DNA of 64,000 nucleotides from Conchocele bisecta (lineage: Eukaryota > Mollusca > Bivalvia > Lucinida > Thyasiridae). Below are positions 1 to 9,630 of this stretch, in pieces. Position numbers and translations under genes: made by a program. Position 1 is the first letter of the stretch. Each line of letters begins with the position of its first letter. The notes under the pieces were generated by a model. It did no database searches and was not told the DNA's origin. It saw only the letters and a list, made by a program, of their open reading frames with translations. The stretch spans positions 110,811,370 through 110,875,369 of the forward strand of contig CM055266.1 of the NCBI GenBank assembly GCA_029237695.1. The letters are read 5' to 3'.

Positions 1-112
1 TGTACCGATAAAATGAAAAAAATATAACACTATTTTACATTTGCTCTAATATTTGTAAAAACATAGTACTTTTTCAAATAATTTCTGAAATAGTAGTAAC
101 CAAATGGCTATT

Positions 113-262
113 TTATCCCGTCAACACAGTGCGTATGTGCCGTGAAACATTTGTTATATCCTGTCAATACGACATAATCACTGCGTATGCATATGTGCGG
201 TGACTGGGGATATGTTTTTGCATTTTAAAGCCATTTAATTGTAGGTGTTGACGGGATAAATA
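113..262. mobile_element. Small MITE with TTATCCCGTCAACAC ends
   Basis: The ends TTATCCCGTCAACAC and GTGTTGACGGGATAA are inverted copies about 150 bases apart, with no ORF between them. No other copy was noticed in the window. Confidence 0.6.
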
Positions 263-402
263 GAATAGTAGGTTAGTGCCGTGAATGGGAAAAAATATCT
301 GGCGCGGCACGGAAACGGGATGTGCTCGGCAGAGCCTCGCCCATCCCGTTTCCTGAGCCTTGCCAGATATGTTTTCCCATTCAGGGCACTAATCTACTAT
401 GC
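262..402. repeat. Imperfect palindrome next to the first MITE
   Basis: Arms reading TAGGTTAGTGCC...AATGGGAAAA and TTTTCCCATT...GGCACTAATCTA pair around a GC-rich centre with CGGCAGAGCCTCG. It abuts the preceding element and may be a second MITE. Confidence 0.55.
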
Positions 403-530
403 TCTATGTAATAGCCAAATGGCTACTACAGATGCCAGTAGCGCCAACCTAGGCAAGTAGTATCTCGTTTATGATTACACAACTCTGAAAGCTAACATGG
501 AAGCGTGCATTCTGTAGTGTTCCGACTACC

Positions 531-715
531 TGGGGGCCGTTTGACTAAAATGTTCGTAAGGGCAAATTTAGGATCGTCTGGAAATTTCAGTCATGGATTT
601 ACATTTGGTGAGCATGTAAATTAAATAATTGTTTACAAGAAAAAATTGCACAGACTATCATAATTTTGCACTTACGAATATTTTAGTCGTACGAAGTTTA
701 GTTGAACGAGCCCCA
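531..715. mobile_element. I-family MITE, without the usual centre
   Basis: Ends match GGGGGCCGTTT and GAACGAGCCCC, with ACTAAAATGTTCGTAAG inside. Unlike the other three copies it lacks the central hairpin GAGCATAGGCTGCATATGC, so it is an older or deleted copy. Confidence 0.65.
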
Positions 716-789
716 GGATGTTACCTTTGTTCTAGTTTCTACAGTCACCATTCAGCTACACATGCATCGGTGTGGTACTGTGTCTGATT

Positions 790-858
790 TACAGTGCAAC
801 CACTCTATACCGGACACCCTGGGGACCTCCCAATGTGTCCGGTTTAGAGAGGTTCCTG
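790..858. mobile_element. C-family palindromic MITE
   Basis: CAGTGCAACCACTCTA and CCGGACACCCTGGGGAC pair with the inverted right half. It is a slightly decayed TA-flanked copy. Confidence 0.65.
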
Positions 859-1010
859 GATTTTTTATTTGGTGATTACTATTGAAAGGCTTTGTGGATT
901 TTGATTGGTTGATTCCGACAAAGGTTTCCTGAATTTTGTTTGGTTCATTACATCCTTCTGAGAAGGTCATCATTGGGTATGTACACTATAACCCAGTTTA
1001 TGTTCTTCAG

Positions 1011-1153
1011 AGAAAGTGGCGCCACATATGAAGTTGCGGGGAGGTATTGAATTTGTGGACGACATTCCTAAGAATGCAGCCGGTAAAATATTGCGGAATA
1101 AACTGAAGGAACGTGCGATGCTTCAAGACCAGAACTGTAACATCCGCTTGTGA
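1011..1153 (+). CDS. Last exon of an acyl-CoA synthetase / 4-coumarate-CoA-ligase-like enzyme
   Basis: The reading frame gives VAPHMKLRGGIEFVDDIP, then PKNAAGKILRNKLKER, and ends at TGA 1151-1153 with NIRL. This is the C-terminal subdomain of the ANL adenylating superfamily (AMP-binding acyl-CoA synthetases, 4CL, luciferase). The GKILR segment carries the conserved lysine that contacts the acyl carboxylate during adenylation. Such enzymes activate a carboxylic acid with ATP and transfer it to CoA. A splice acceptor (ttcttcag) precedes 1011, and the exon starts with the last two bases of a split codon; 143 bases equals 2 + 47 codons, stop included. The rest of the gene lies upstream of the window, so the substrate cannot be judged. 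The terminal IRL is at best a weak match to a peroxisomal PTS1 signal. The family is confident; the exact member is not. Confidence 0.88.
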
Positions 1154-1182
1154 TATGGTGCAAATAATTTGATAAACGATAC

Positions 1183-1188
1183 ATTAAA
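1183..1188 (+). promoter_or_regulatory. Candidate polyadenylation signal (ATTAAA)
   Basis: ATTAAA lies 30 bases after the synthetase stop codon, a plausible place for the poly(A) signal of a very short 3' UTR. No transcript evidence is available. Confidence 0.4.
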
Positions 1189-1321
1189 AGCTCGCTAAAC
1201 CCGATGCCTAAATCATATCGTGTTTGTGGTTTTGATAGCTATAACTACTTTATCATTGGTTATAATGTATGTTCAGGATATTAAACGTACAAATTTGTCG
1301 TGTAGTTTTCGTGAATTACCG

Positions 1322-1390
1322 TTGCATCTCGCTAAACCGGACATCCTGGGGTTCACCCAGGATGTCCGGTATAGCGAGATTCTACTGTAT
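1322..1390. mobile_element. C-family variant palindrome
   Basis: CTCGCTAAACCGGACATCC pairs with GGATGTCCGGTATAGCGAG around GGGTTCACC. It lies just downstream of the synthetase gene. Confidence 0.65.
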
Positions 1391-1689
1391 ATAAACGATA
1401 ATATGTGACAGGTCTTGACATCTGCAACTTGAGACGGATCTATACGGGTCAAACATGTTGGGTTTTGCTATCTTCATGGGCAATAATATATACACTTATC
1501 AGATAGCTCACTTGCCAGGCTAATTTGGGTATACACTGGCCATATAATTCCATTTATGCTCTCACCTAATATGTATTTTGTCTTGTCGCCCCGCAAAAAC
1601 ATTGTATTAGAATTGTGAGACGATTATCATGCGCTGACATATATGTTTGTATTGGGAATATGTGAAAACAGCTTCGGGATTCTAACATT

Positions 1690-1905
1690 GTGAGGGATTG
1701 GACGTGGCTTATGAGATATGGCATTGGACGTCCATACCCGAGGTTCCGAGTTCAGTCCTCGCCCTAGTCGTAATAAATACTTACATAGTTTTTACATGCC
1801 ACTGGTCTGTCTGATGAAACTTTAAACGGTGGTCCCGTCTCTATATGACCATAGCTGTTGTTGTTGTTGATGTTGTTAAACCCATTCACTTTCACTTTTC
1901 TAACA
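1690..1905 (+). mobile_element. Probable tRNA-derived SINE fragment
   Basis: A B-box-like GGTTCCGAGTTCAGTCC is followed by GTCTGATGAAACTTTAAAC, GGTGGTCCCGTCTC and a GTT-rich tail. The order head, body, simple tail is that of a mollusc SINE. No target duplication was established. Confidence 0.45.
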
Positions 1906-2002
1906 TGTTGCGCTGTAATAGTATGATAACTGATGAGGGATTATATTGTTCAAAATCTGGACTTCATCTTACATCGATGGCTTGATTGACATTCGTTATT
2001 AT

Positions 2003-3291
2003 CACAGGCGATTCTAGCGCGTCTTGGATGGTCAATTATTGTTTGTATATACATAAAATGCCTTTCAAAACATTCAAAAGTGCCCGGGTGTAAATATAAT
2101 AGTACTTAGAAAGGTACAAAACTCCCATTCGCCACCATTGTAACGAAAACTCACACAATGTAGACAATTGGAACTCGCGTATACAACGCATTCAGCGTGT
2201 CGTAACTGCTGTTTGGGATGAATTTTCGACATAAAGTTTACACTTACCAATACATTAACATAAATCTCAAAGATTTCGAGTGTAAACTGTACTAAAAACG
2301 GGTCGTGGGTGGAAGGTGGGTGCAAGCGATGGGTAATTTAACGATCGGGGTTCATCCTTACCGGAATTCCGACTGGAGACCTGATTTGGCCCTCACATAC
2401 GTCTTTGACATTTTGTATGTGACAGTTGAATCTGGTTATACCCCTTATGTGAGTATTACGATTATTCGTAATCCTATTTTAGGGGAAGGGGCCAAGTGAT
2501 TTTGGTGTGGTATGGACCTGCCACCAGGTCAGGTTATTCTAATTTCAGGGCTGAATATATTGTTTCTCGATGTAAATATTCAGTTCTGATTTTGGAATTT
2601 TCCCCCCAATGCAGCAGGTTAAAACGGGATCGAACCCGTTTGCCCGGCCTTACATGACCTTAGCTGTTGATAGGCCGTTAAACACCAATAAACAAACAAA
2701 CAAAACTAAAAACGGGTCTCACTAACCTAAATTCGCTTTTTAAAATCATACACGTAACTTCCGCATTCTCAATGACTATTAGCGGCCATCTTTGAAAATA
2801 TTTCAATCACGTGCACGCAGTGGTTTGGTTGGTTACTGGAGACTGACGTCATTTCCATTAGCCAACCAAATCAGTGCGTGTCCAGTGATTCGATATTTTC
2901 AAAGATGGCGGCTAACATTCATTTTTAATCGGGAAGCGAAGGTGTATGATTTTAAAAAGTGAATTTATGTTAGTGAGACACGTTTTTAGTATAGTTTACA
3001 CTCGAAATCTTTTAGATTTATGTTAATGTATTGGTAACTGTAAACTTTATGTCGAAAATTCATCCTAAACAGCAGTTACGACACGCTGAATGCGTTATAT
3101 AGGCGAGTTCCAATTGTCTACATTGTGTGAGTTTTCGTTACAATGGTGGCGAATGGGAGTTTTGTACCTTTCTAAGAACTATTATATTTACACCCGGGCA
3201 CTTTTGAATTGTTTTGTACATTGTTTAGAAAGGCGTTTTATGTATATACAAACAATAATTGACCACCCAAGACGCGCTAGAATCGCCTGTG
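2003..3291. mobile_element. Large foldback element with 8-bp target duplication (hAT-like)
   Basis: The two arms, about 2003-2290 and 3000-3291, are inverted copies with occasional mismatches. The ends are CACAGGCGATTCTAGCG and CGCTAGAATCGCCTGTG, and each is flanked by GTTATTAT (1995-2002 and 3292-3299). An 8-bp target duplication is typical of hAT transposons, so a non-autonomous hAT-like foldback is my best guess. Near the centre, GCGGCCATCTTTGAAAATAT pairs with a matching arm around a roughly 100-base middle. The left arm is interrupted by a J-family SINE at 2304-2704. Short ORFs inside come from the arms and are not genes. Confidence 0.85.
2304..2704 (-). mobile_element. J-family SINE inserted in the foldback element
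   Basis: Minus-strand copy flanked by the 13-bp direct repeat ACTAAAAACGGGT at 2291-2303 and 2705-2717. Its head contains the tRNA-type B box GGTTCGATCCC (read on the minus strand). The target duplication lies inside one foldback arm, which fixes the order: foldback first, SINE later. Confidence 0.85.
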
Positions 3292-3299
3292 GTTATTAT

Positions 3300-3620
3300 G
3301 AGAGTGCGATCCGGTTTACTATGTCAGTTGTATGTATTGCGTCACCATTAACTAGGGGATATAACCTAGAATTGTGTTCGTTTTACAACATTATTCCCAT
3401 CAATATACAGTGTGTTATGTATTTGCTATTTGTAACTGGTACAGAATACACAACAATATAATCCGAGTTCTACTCATGAACTGTTTTATTTCTCAAGCTG
3501 CAGTGCTATCAGAGGGACAGTGATAGAGGGTAGTATATACCTACATATATGTTTACATCTGTGTCTACTATGATACATGTTTGGCTAGTATACAACACAG
3601 TGGAACCCCATCAATATACA
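3300..3620. other. No feature recognised
   Basis: AT-rich sequence with no coding signal, tRNA or hairpin that I can support. Confidence 0.4.
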
Positions 3621-3623
3621 GTG

Positions 3624-3830
3624 GAACCCCTCTAAACCGGACACCATGGGGACCCCATTGTGCTTAATTTAGATGGGTTTATATGTAATTTATTTCATTG
3701 TCCTGTCTGTTCATGACTGAAAATGCTAGAAAAATGGCCATCGAGTGCGTATAACAGTGGAACCCCTCTAAACCGGACACCCTGGGTCCCCAGGGTGTCC
3801 GGTTTGGAGAAGTTCCATTGTATACCATAG
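3624..3830. mobile_element. C-family longer element plus palindromic copy
   Basis: A left end (CAGTGGAACCCCTCTAAACC) at 3624 is followed by an internal segment with TGTCTGTTCATGA and then a complete palindrome at 3755-3830. The same internal segment recurs at 11582-11756, so the family has a longer form besides the ~70-base core. Confidence 0.65.
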
Positions 3831-3984
3831 TATGCACACTCCAAGACACTGGGGAATTCATTTATTATGTGGATAGGTGGCTATTTATGTCGGTTCAACA
3901 ACTTGGCAGGGGCGTCGGAAGCATCATAAGATTGATCCGGCGAAGGTAGGGTGTGTCCCCCATCCTTCCACCCACAGTGTATGT

Positions 3985-4045
3985 AGTTGCCACTCAGTTG
4001 AACCGCCTCGTTGAGATGATTCAACTGAGTGGTAACAACATTATA
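3985..4045. mobile_element. L-type hairpin (CACTCAGTTGAACC)
   Basis: CACTCAGTTGAACCGCCTC pairs with GATTCAACTGAGTGG. Similar hairpins occur near 19318, 42668 and 47516. It borders the reverse-transcriptase remnant. Confidence 0.6.
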
Positions 4046-5035
4046 TACCTTGAGCACTTTCGTCTATATATATCGCTTTTATCTGAGCCGTTTTGGAATA
4101 TGCCGATGTCGTTTGGGACAAATGCACTCATTACGAGCTAGAAGATCTCGAGAAAATACAATTGGAAGCAGCCAGAATAGTATCAGGAACTACCAAACGT
4201 GTGTCTATAGACTATCTATATAATGAAACAGGCTGTGAATCTTTAACAACTAGAAGACGTAAACACAATCTATTAATGATGTACAAAATGCAAATTCAAC
4301 TATGCATAACTTACCTATCATCTCTACTGCCAACGACTGTTGGTAATGCACCTATCATCTCTACTGCCAACGACTGTTGGTAATGCAACCACGCATAAAT
4401 TACGTAACAACAAAAATACACAAACACTATACTTTCGCACTACCCAATATTATAATTCAGTATTGCAATCAAGTATCAGGGCATGGAACGCGTTATCTCC
4501 TGATCTCCGTACAGCGGGTTCCCTTTCAACATTCAAATATTCCCTTAATAAACACCATGTCTCTATTCCAAAGTACTATGTCAGGTGGACGTACTTCACA
4601 CTCGTATGAGAACAAGGTGTAGCTCTTTAAACTCACACCTGTATTCAAAAAATATAACAGATAACTCCAACTGTGTATGACAAATGGAGGACACTGATCA
4701 CTCTTTTAAACAATGCTATTTGTACAATCAACATCGACAGTTACTATACAACGAACTTACAAACATATGTAGGCCAACAACCAACATACTCTTATATGGT
4801 ATACCGGAGGCGAACATAGAAACAAACACCGCAATATTTAAGGCAGTAAAAACATTTATTATCAATACAAAACGTTTTGCTCACAAGTATGGCATACTTT
4901 TTGTCTCCGTTACTTACTTTCTACCAACAAGTTGCCAAAACGCCAAACCTATTAGAATCGCTCACTATGGCCGGGTGGACAGTCCTGTGCCGGTATCACA
5001 CACCCACACATCAACTACCATCTAGATAGCTGCAT
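4045..5035 (+). pseudogene. Dead 3' end of a non-LTR retrotransposon reverse transcriptase
   Basis: Translation gives AVLEYADVVWDKCTHYE, LEKIQLEAARIVSG, RRRKHNLLMMYKM, SLLPTTVG, then QYYNSVLQSSIRAWNALSPD, HTRMRTRCSSLNSHLY and EDTDHSFKQCYLYNQHR. This is the C-terminal part of Jockey/CR1-like LINE ORF2 proteins, after the polymerase core, ending in the cysteine/histidine-rich tail. It is broken in several ways: an in-frame TGA at 4084-4086, a 37-bp tandem duplication at 4314-4387 that shifts the frame, and a TGA just before the EDTDHSF segment. The catalytic YXDD region and endonuclease are absent, as expected for a 5'-truncated insertion. Confidence 0.85.
4314..4387 (+). repeat. 37-bp tandem duplication inside the LINE remnant
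   Basis: CCTATCATCTCTACTGCC through GGTAATGCA occurs twice in a row (4314-4350, 4351-4387) without mismatch. Since 37 is not a multiple of three, it shifts the reverse-transcriptase frame. Confidence 0.9.
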
Positions 5036-5058
5036 GCACACCCAATTTCTGCTACTGG

Positions 5059-5253
5059 TACTCCTCTAAGTACATATAATGGACACTGATATGTTATTTT
5101 CAGACTATTCCATTTACTTGAAAAGGGTACTGTTCTAGAAACAGAAAATGTGTGAAAATAGTGCAGATACTGATGAGACGGCTCTTTACGAACCGGATCA
5201 TCTTGGTAAGCACTGATTGCAACCGTTATGAAATGTCTGTAATGTTGAAAGGG
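5059..5253. mobile_element. A-family element, decayed
   Basis: The central GATGAGACGGCTC / GAACCGGATCATC hairpin and the right end TGTTGAAAGGG are recognisable. The left end has drifted. Confidence 0.5.
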
Positions 5254-5258
5254 ACATT

Positions 5259-5329
5259 TGATCCAACTATAAGTGCATATCATATTGATGATTTAATCAT
5301 CAATATGATATGCACTTGTAGTTAGATCA
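5259..5329. repeat. 71-base hairpin
   Basis: TGATCCAACTATAAGTGCAT, then ATCATATTGATGATT, pairs with its inverted copy ending in AGTTAGATCA. There is almost no loop. No other copy was noticed. Confidence 0.65.
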
Positions 5330-5390
5330 AAATCATTTATCACCACTTGATTAAGCACAGATATGGCGTAGCATATGATGCCCCACCAAC

Positions 5391-5484
5391 CGACAGTTGG
5401 ATTGAGTGCACACATGCACATGATGTAAGTATTATTCGAATGAGTGGACAAGTTGTACATAGACTGGTGCACTCAATCCATCCA
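5391..5484. repeat. Short inverted repeat (TTGGATTGAGTGCAC)
   Basis: TTGGATTGAGTGCAC near 5396 pairs with GTGCACTCAATCCATCC ending near 5484, separated by about 55 bases. The rest of 5500-6120 shows only two AAGATGG(C)CGCC-like motifs and no gene. Confidence 0.45.
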
Positions 5485-6178
5485 TGTCGACTCTCCGTTA
5501 CATATACTTACTTCCCATTGGGAAACACATTCGCATAAGCAACTTGCTTTCTTCTGAATCCCATTCATATTACTTCGAGCTTCGCTCTTTATTTACATCA
5601 TGTGATTATCATGTAACAATAATATGAATAAAATATGTTTATACTAAATGTATGCCATTTTTCAAGATGGCCGCCGAACATTATTACACTTTCCGTCGGG
5701 TAAATTGCTGTAATTCATTCACAATTTGAATGTAAAATGATTTACAATGCATCTTGTACTTCATTAAATCAGCAAATGCCAATATGTTTCAAAATGGCTG
5801 CCGAAATATGTGGTGTTTCGAACGATTACAACCATTCATAAGGATGAAATACATGTAATACGTTTTTTTTCCATCATATACTCAACAAAACTAGAAACGT
5901 CCCTGTTTTATAGCCGGTGTAGCTCTGTCTATGTATGTACCACATGTTCAAAGTACATGTATTTTAAACCGTGGCGATGTTCAGAATACGATCGTGTAGA
6001 GTTTAGCCGATACACACGGTTTACATAGCGGCCAGTGACCGGAACGTTGATTTCCACTTTTTGCACGTGCACGCTATACTTGTCATCGATAAGGTGATTC
6101 AGTTCATGTCGTACCATTCATGCGATAGGGGCTATTCGGAAAATTAAAAAACTTTTTTAATTTTTCACTGTTTTCGAT

Positions 6179-7138
6179 ATGCCACGGCTTTCCGAAAACG
6201 AGCGAAATCAGGCAATTGGGATGCTTGCGGGTGGGATGGCCACCAGGGCGGTCGCGCCTCGGTTTGGTTGCTGTCGGAAGACGATTGATCGTCTTGCAGC
6301 CCGGTACCAGCAGACTGGGGCTGTTCACGACCGGCAGCGACCTGGTAGGCCTCGTGTAACGACGGCTAGAGCCGATCGTTACATTACGTTGACGCACTTA
6401 CGTCAACGTCGATTGGCAGCCACAGTCACTGCTAGGCGATACGGTGTCTCAGGGCAGACCATTCGCAACCGGTTACGTCGTAACGCCCAACCAATCCGGG
6501 CACGCCGCCCGTACACTGGTCAGATAATGACCCAACGTCACCGTGCTGCCAGACTGTTATGGGCGCGACGTCATCTGAACTGGAGAAGGGCTGACTGGAA
6601 CCGAGTTTTGTTCACCGATGAATCTCGGTTCACAGTTAGTCATGCTGACGGAAGATTACGGGTATACAGGCGTATAAATGAAAGATTCACCGATTGTTGC
6701 ATTGTTGAGAAGAACAGGTTTGGGGGAGGGAGCGTAATGGTCTGGGGTGGGATCATGGGAAACCGGAAGACAGATTTGGTTGTTGTACAGGGCAACATCA
6801 ATGCACAACGTTATGTTGCAGATGTGCTAAATGCACATGCCTTACCATTTATCCGTCAGCATGGTCCTGGTGTGACATTGATGCACGACAATGCCCGCCC
6901 TCACGTAGCCAGGGTCACCACTCAATACTTACAGCAAAACAACGTCGACGTCATGCCATGGCCCGCGGTCTCCCCGGATCTCAATCCCATTGAGCACATA
7001 TGGGATGAGCTGGGCCGCAAAGCACGAGCTAACCATCAGATTGACAATGTTCGCGATCTTACACGGGCGTTACAACGGGAATGGACATCATTTGCCCAAC
7101 GCACTGGTATTGCGTTACGTCACGTCGATGCGGCGTAG
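6179..7138 (+). CDS. Tc1-family transposase (DD34E), apparently intact
   Basis: A 319-residue uninterrupted ORF, close to the usual ~340 residues of Tc1 transposases. The N-terminal half has two helix-turn-helix-like segments: RAVAPRFGCCRKTIDRLAAR (about residues 23-42) and a second with YGVSGQTIRNRL. GRPR between them matches the AT-hook-like GRPR motif of the paired-type domain. The catalytic residues are visible: LFTDESRF, MHDNARPH, and SPDLNPIEHIWDELG with 34 residues between the last two acidic residues (DD34E). The ATG at 6179 begins MPRLSENERNQAIGML, a typical start. The protein would cut and paste its own element in the nucleus. Codon use is GC-richer than the flanks, a sign of recent arrival. 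I could not fix the terminal inverted repeats, so activity is unproven. Confidence 0.93.
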   Translation: MPRLSENERNQAIGMLAGGMATRAVAPRFGCCRKTIDRLAARYQQTGAVHDRQRPGRPRVTTARADRYITLTHLRQRRLAATVTARRYGVSGQTIRNRLRRNAQPIRARRPYTGQIMTQRHRAARLLWARRHLNWRRADWNRVLFTDESRFTVSHADGRLRVYRRINERFTDCCIVEKNRFGGGSVMVWGGIMGNRKTDLVVVQGNINAQRYVADVLNAHALPFIRQHGPGVTLMHDNARPHVARVTTQYLQQNNVDVMPWPAVSPDLNPIEHIWDELGRKARANHQIDNVRDLTRALQREWTSFAQRTGIALRHVDAA

Positions 7139-7500
7139 GATCATTGCATGCATTCATGCAAATGGTGGCCACACTCGGTACTAACGAGATTTACTGAATT
7201 TGCCACATTACTTATTGACATTCCATCTCTAAACATTAAGTAACACATTTCTGAGTTTTTGTGATTTTTGATTTTGACCCCTACCGCCCTTGGCCGGTTA
7301 TCTCTCGAATATTTAACAAGATATCCAAATGCAATTTATTGGCTTTGATAAAGAAATGAATGAACTTGTTTTTCCATTTTGATTTTTAAAAGTAACCCTT
7401 TTGGTTTTTGATGAATCTTTCCTTAAACATGGAGGGACGTTTCTAGTTTTGCTCAGTATATATACACTATATTACAGGAGACAGCGACACAATATCCTCC
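7139..7500. other. 3' flank of the Tc1 element
   Basis: Probably the non-coding 3' part of the transposon and adjacent AT-rich DNA. CCGCCCTTGGCCGGTTA near 7285 loosely recalls GCGGCCAGTGACCGG near 6028, but the match is too weak to call terminal repeats. Confidence 0.35.
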
Positions 7501-7511
7501 CACAACCACAA

Positions 7512-7770
7512 GTGGGCGGCAGGTGGAAGCATGCGATTGGTAATTTAACAAACGAGATTCACCATTACCGGAATTCCGACTGGATACCTAGTTTTGGCAA
7601 TCACATAGGTCTTTGGCAGTTTTGTATGTGACATTTGCATCTGGTTATACCCCTTATGTGAGTATTAGGAGTATTCGTAATCCTATTACTTTTAGAGGAA
7701 GGTGACAATTGACTTTGGTGTGGTATGGACCTGTCACCAGGTCAGCTTATTCTAAATTCAGGGCTGAATC
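7512..7770 (-). mobile_element. J-family SINE, head-truncated, minus strand
   Basis: The conserved body (read on plus: GGGCGGCAGGTGG, CCGGAATTCCGACTGG, GGACCTGTCACCAGG) matches the J copies at 2304 and 29488. The tRNA-like head is missing. Confidence 0.7.
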
Positions 7771-7911
7771 CACATCAACCAAAACAATCAAAATGGCCGC
7801 CAAAATGATCTTGATTGTTTCTATTATTTACTCTATGGAGCTGTTATAAACACCATTTCATGCATACATTGCATATACCCATACCAGTCAGATATAGAAG
7901 TTCATTCAATA

Positions 7912-8262
7912 TAGGAATGAATGGCATTGTTGTGGAATTTATCGGGGTATAAACTTGGAAAAGTCGTGGGAATACTGGACGAAGGCCGGAAGGCCTCGTC
8001 CAGTATTCCCGCGACTTTTCCAAGTTTATATCCCCGATAAATTCCACAAAAATGCCATTCATTCCTTATAATTCCAGCATTTGAAATAAATTCATCAAGA
8101 AAATGTGTTTATTTTCCGTTTTCTTAAGAATTATTTTAACTGCGCCTCACGGTTACGGAAAGTAGTTCGGCGTGGGAGTTTACTGGGATATAAATTTTGG
8201 ACAGATACTTGCTACGGGCCAATCAAATGTATGAAATTGTGTAAATATTGTTGTGCTTGAAT
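7912..8262. mobile_element. G-family MITE
   Basis: A near-perfect inverted core with AGGAATGAATGGC ends surrounds CTGGACGAAGGCC / GGCCTCGTCCAG. It is followed by a fixed arm with TTCTTAAGAATTATTTTAAC and GGACCAATCAAATG-like sequence. Other copies are at 12759, 25062 and 25681. Confidence 0.8.
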
Positions 8263-8716
8263 TATTTGATAATACATACATGGCCAGCTACACAATTTTC
8301 AAAATGTCCCCCAAAATGTTATGATTTTCCATAATATTGATTCTGAAGCTGCAGTTTTCAGTAATTAAAAAACAACAACATTACTATCATGTTTATTTTC
8401 AAAAACAAATACGGATGGATTTTAATCATTTTGAGGATGAAAAATGTATTTCAAATTTTGAAGCGTTCTTTGTTTACTTTTACTTCACGGTGAGTGACCT
8501 AATGATGTTGTTAATAAACACTTGATTAGGTGTGCTTATGATAATATTTTTGTTTCATATTGTAGGGTGTTCTCTCAATAACAATATAGCAGCAAAGTAT
8601 GAACCTCGACTACCTGCAGATTATTGCTATAGTTTAGTGCGCTCAATGGAAATGTATTTACGAAAATTTAGTGCTATGTGCTACAACCATTCAATCAGTC
8701 TGGTAGAAAAGATATA
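8263..8716. other. AT-rich stretch without recognised feature
   Basis: Short ORFs here have no family signature and no splice context. I see no gene. Confidence 0.4.
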
Positions 8717-8718
8717 CA

Positions 8719-8937
8719 GTGGAACCTCTCTAAACCGGACACCAAGAAAACATCTATGATCTTAATATTAATGAGTTTCTTGGTAATCTATCACAGTGAT
8801 GGTGATAATGTCTGTTCATGGTCGCAAACCGCACAACTATGTCTCAGAATGATCAAATGCCTGATTTACAGTGAAACCTCTCTAAACCGGACACCCTGGG
8901 GACCTCCCAGGGTGTCCGGTTTGGAGAGGTTTCACTG
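8719..8937. mobile_element. C-family element with TA-flanked palindrome at 8869-8937
   Basis: CAGTGAAACCTCTCTAAACC at 8869 pairs almost perfectly with the end at 8937, and TA flanks both sides (8867-8868, 8938-8939). A TA duplication with CAGT...ACTG ends points to the Tc1/mariner/pogo group. A left half-copy sits at 8719-8745. Confidence 0.85.
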
Positions 8938-9256
8938 TACTTTCAATATTCAATATTCAATGTGCAAGTTAGTGCCTACAGCATATACTATTGAAAGCAT
9001 TGCTTGTATGTATCAGAGAAGTTTTCATATTGGGATACACACCGTGATAATGGTCAAGGCTAAATAAATATGAAATGGATCTGTAGACGAACACGTATGC
9101 ATTCCGTATCTGAAAGGTGTGTGTATAACTAATATTCAAGTTAAAGTAGCTACATATGAACCTTATCTAATCGCGCATCAAATAAGAACATGTATTAAAT
9201 GTAAACTGGTCATTGTAAATTCAGTTGGTGTGGAATGGTTAAATCTACTCTGCTTT

Positions 9257-9345
9257 TAAAGGTACATACCCACTCAGCAGGCACAAACTGCTCTTGATTG
9301 GCATTATTATACATGTTATATCAGACGTAACTAACCGCGTTTTCG
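9257..9345. mobile_element. R-family left end fragment
   Basis: TTTAAAGGTACATACCCACT and GATTGGCATTATTATACAT match the ends of the R copies at 44848 and 56370. Only the first ~85 bases are present. Confidence 0.6.
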
Positions 9346-9489
9346 GGTTGCAAACCGCCCCCCCCCCCGCCGTTGAGCCACGGAGTTTACATAGATCACA
9401 GTTTAACACCAGTTTGAGTCTGAATTTAAATGCCGTAAAACACAGGAAAGTGCATTTCGAAGAGCTCGAAAATAGGACAACCCCCTAGT

Positions 9490-9625
9490 TGCAAAGGGTA
9501 ACCAGATTCATCGCTCGTATATGAGGGTCAAACCAGGTCTCTGGTCAGGATGAATCCCGATCGTTAACTTCCCCATCCATCGTTAAATTACCCATCGCAT
9601 GCTCCCACTTGCCGCCCACTATATG
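9490..9625 (+). mobile_element. J-family SINE, 3' part
   Basis: Carries the J tail: GAGGGTCAAACCAGGTCTC, CCGATCGTTAA, CCCATCGCATGCTCCCAC. A second J copy begins immediately after. Confidence 0.65.
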
Positions 9626-9630
9626 CAGTA

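Larger units (their letters stand above)
1..1010 (+). other. Intron of the synthetase gene, with MITE insertions
   Basis: The stretch before the acceptor at 1009-1010 shows no coding signal. It holds an element with TCCCGTCAACAC ends (about 113-262), an imperfect long palindrome (about 262-402), an I-family copy (531-715) and a C-family copy (790-858). The polypyrimidine tract before the acceptor is short. Confidence 0.6.

Noticed and set aside
2305..2499. ORFs with MGNLTIGVHPYRNSDW at several loci
   Set aside because: Translation of the J SINE body. The element is tRNA-derived in structure and the ORFs are short and variably broken.
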